This document shows, in pieces, positions 63,533 through 64,000 of a stretch of 64,000 nucleotides of DNA. The DNA comes from Paludibacter sp. UBA6032. Its GTDB lineage: Bacteria; Bacteroidota; Bacteroidia; Bacteroidales; Paludibacteraceae. How positions within the stretch are numbered: position 1 is the first letter of the stretch; each line of letters begins with the position of its first letter. The stretch covers positions 1-64,000 of the forward strand of contig DIZI01000018.1 of NCBI GenBank assembly GCA_002427885.1. Direction: 5' to 3'. A program made the position numbers and the translations under genes. Below the pieces are notes generated by a model. That model was not told the origin of the DNA and made no database searches. It worked only from the letters and a program-made list of their open reading frames with translations.

Positions 63533-64000
63533 TTATTTTAAGAATAAGTCTGCTTCAATATTCGTAACAGTGACACTATCCGTCTTTTGATAATAAAATC
63601 CGGTTAAATGATTAATTATTAGTTTGTAATTTTCACCATCAATAGTCAACGTATCAGCTGAATAGATAGTTTTGGGTTTATATAGTTTTAATATTTCCTT
63701 TATTTTTAATTTTAACTTAATTTCGATATTATACTTTTTATCAATTGGTTTTAAAATAATAAATGTATTATTTACATATCTGATAATAAGATCATTACCA
63801 ACGTACACATTTTCCTGATCATTTGGACGTTGAAGTCTTATATACGATCTAAAATCCTTTTTAATATCAATAACTTGTTGATTAAACTGTTGATTTATAT
63901 CAAAATATCTATATTTATCTTTTTGATTGTCCGAAAATTCAGATGGATTAATGTCTGATTTGTCTATACCTAATTTTTTATTGATTTCCCTGTAATTCAT
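63533..64000 (-). CDS. Unknown protein, at window edge
   Basis: 155 codons end at a stop 8 bp before the amylase gene, so the two are probably co-transcribed. The reading frame reaches the right edge; an ATG occupies the last three bases (MNYREINKKLGI), which may be the true start or internal. The visible sequence is rich in Ile, Lys and Asn, with beta-strand patterns (IIRYVNNTFIILKPI, KLIINHLTGFYYQ). No signal peptide or known domain is recognised. No function is assigned. Confidence 0.5.
   Translation of the reverse strand: MNYREINKKLGIDKSDINPSEFSDNQKDKYRYFDINQQFNQQVIDIKKDFRSYIRLQRPNDQENVYVGNDLIIRYVNNTFIILKPIDKKYNIEIKLKLKIKEILKLYKPKTIYSADTLTIDGENYKLIINHLTGFYYQKTDSVTVTNIEADLFLK

Noticed and set aside
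1..64000. CRISPR array, insertion sequence, prophage or defence island
   Set aside because: No regularly spaced repeats beyond the tRNA-like pair, and no transposase, integrase, phage structural or restriction genes were seen.

Overview
The window is chromosomal DNA of a Bacteroidota bacterium, most likely of the order Bacteroidales (genus not assignable by eye). The evidence is mutually consistent. It holds a SusC/SusD polysaccharide-utilization locus with a SusR-type sensor. It also holds families largely restricted to this phylum (DUF4270, GldF, DUF2851, the short GT5-like protein beside panC, DUF4105/Lnb). Promoter elements repeatedly match TAnnTTTG, in several places with a TTG or TTTG 19-20 bases upstream. 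The DNA is AT-rich. I see no insertion sequence, prophage, CRISPR array or rRNA.

Layout. 1-394: minus-strand tRNA-Val array holding two 113-bp tRNA-like tandem repeats. 744-9129: der, a DUF4270 lipoprotein, a single-domain glycogen-synthase-like protein diverging from panC-panD, an isolated hisH, tgt and lptG. 9220-18279: sodC, a YiaK-like dehydrogenase, a sugar-binding lipoprotein gene broken by an in-frame TAG, nagB, pheS, a DUF2461 gene, a YhcH-family gene and glgB. 18370-31720: a minus-strand PUL (SusR-like sensor, SusC, SusD, SusE/F-like protein, STAS-like protein, GH66 dextranase, large six-hairpin hydrolase), whose gene content points to dextran or another alpha-1,6-glucan. 31803-35310: ABC-F ATPase, RRM protein, tRNA-Gly and a phosphate butyryltransferase. 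35877-46235: two tandem 1070-aa TMEM260/GT117-type membrane proteins, a CE4 deacetylase, a DUF2851 protein and an Ig-like lipoprotein. 46472-52158: RseC-like protein plus the complete rnfBCDGEA operon. 52201-58302 (minus): lpxB, a small membrane protein, surE, gldF without gldG, a TPR protein and a Crp/Fnr regulator. 58554-64000: DUF4105/Lnb-like protein overlapping kdsB, a DUF4375 protein, a surface GH13 amylase and an unknown gene at the edge.

The genes suggest an alpha-glucan-oriented, probably anaerobic or fermentative lifestyle. Dextran-type and starch-type glucans would be taken up through Sus-like machinery, glycogen made through GlgB, and a sodium- or proton-pumping Rnf complex would link ferredoxin to NAD. 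Envelope genes (lptG, lpxB, kdsB, lipoprotein and probable O-glycosylation functions) make up much of the rest.

No clearly new defence or mobile system is visible. The most unusual structures are the tRNA-like repeats with palindromic D-loop insertions, the tandem GT117 duplication that includes its promoter, the amber-interrupted binding protein, and the six-hairpin hydrolase and STAS-like gene attached to the dextran PUL.
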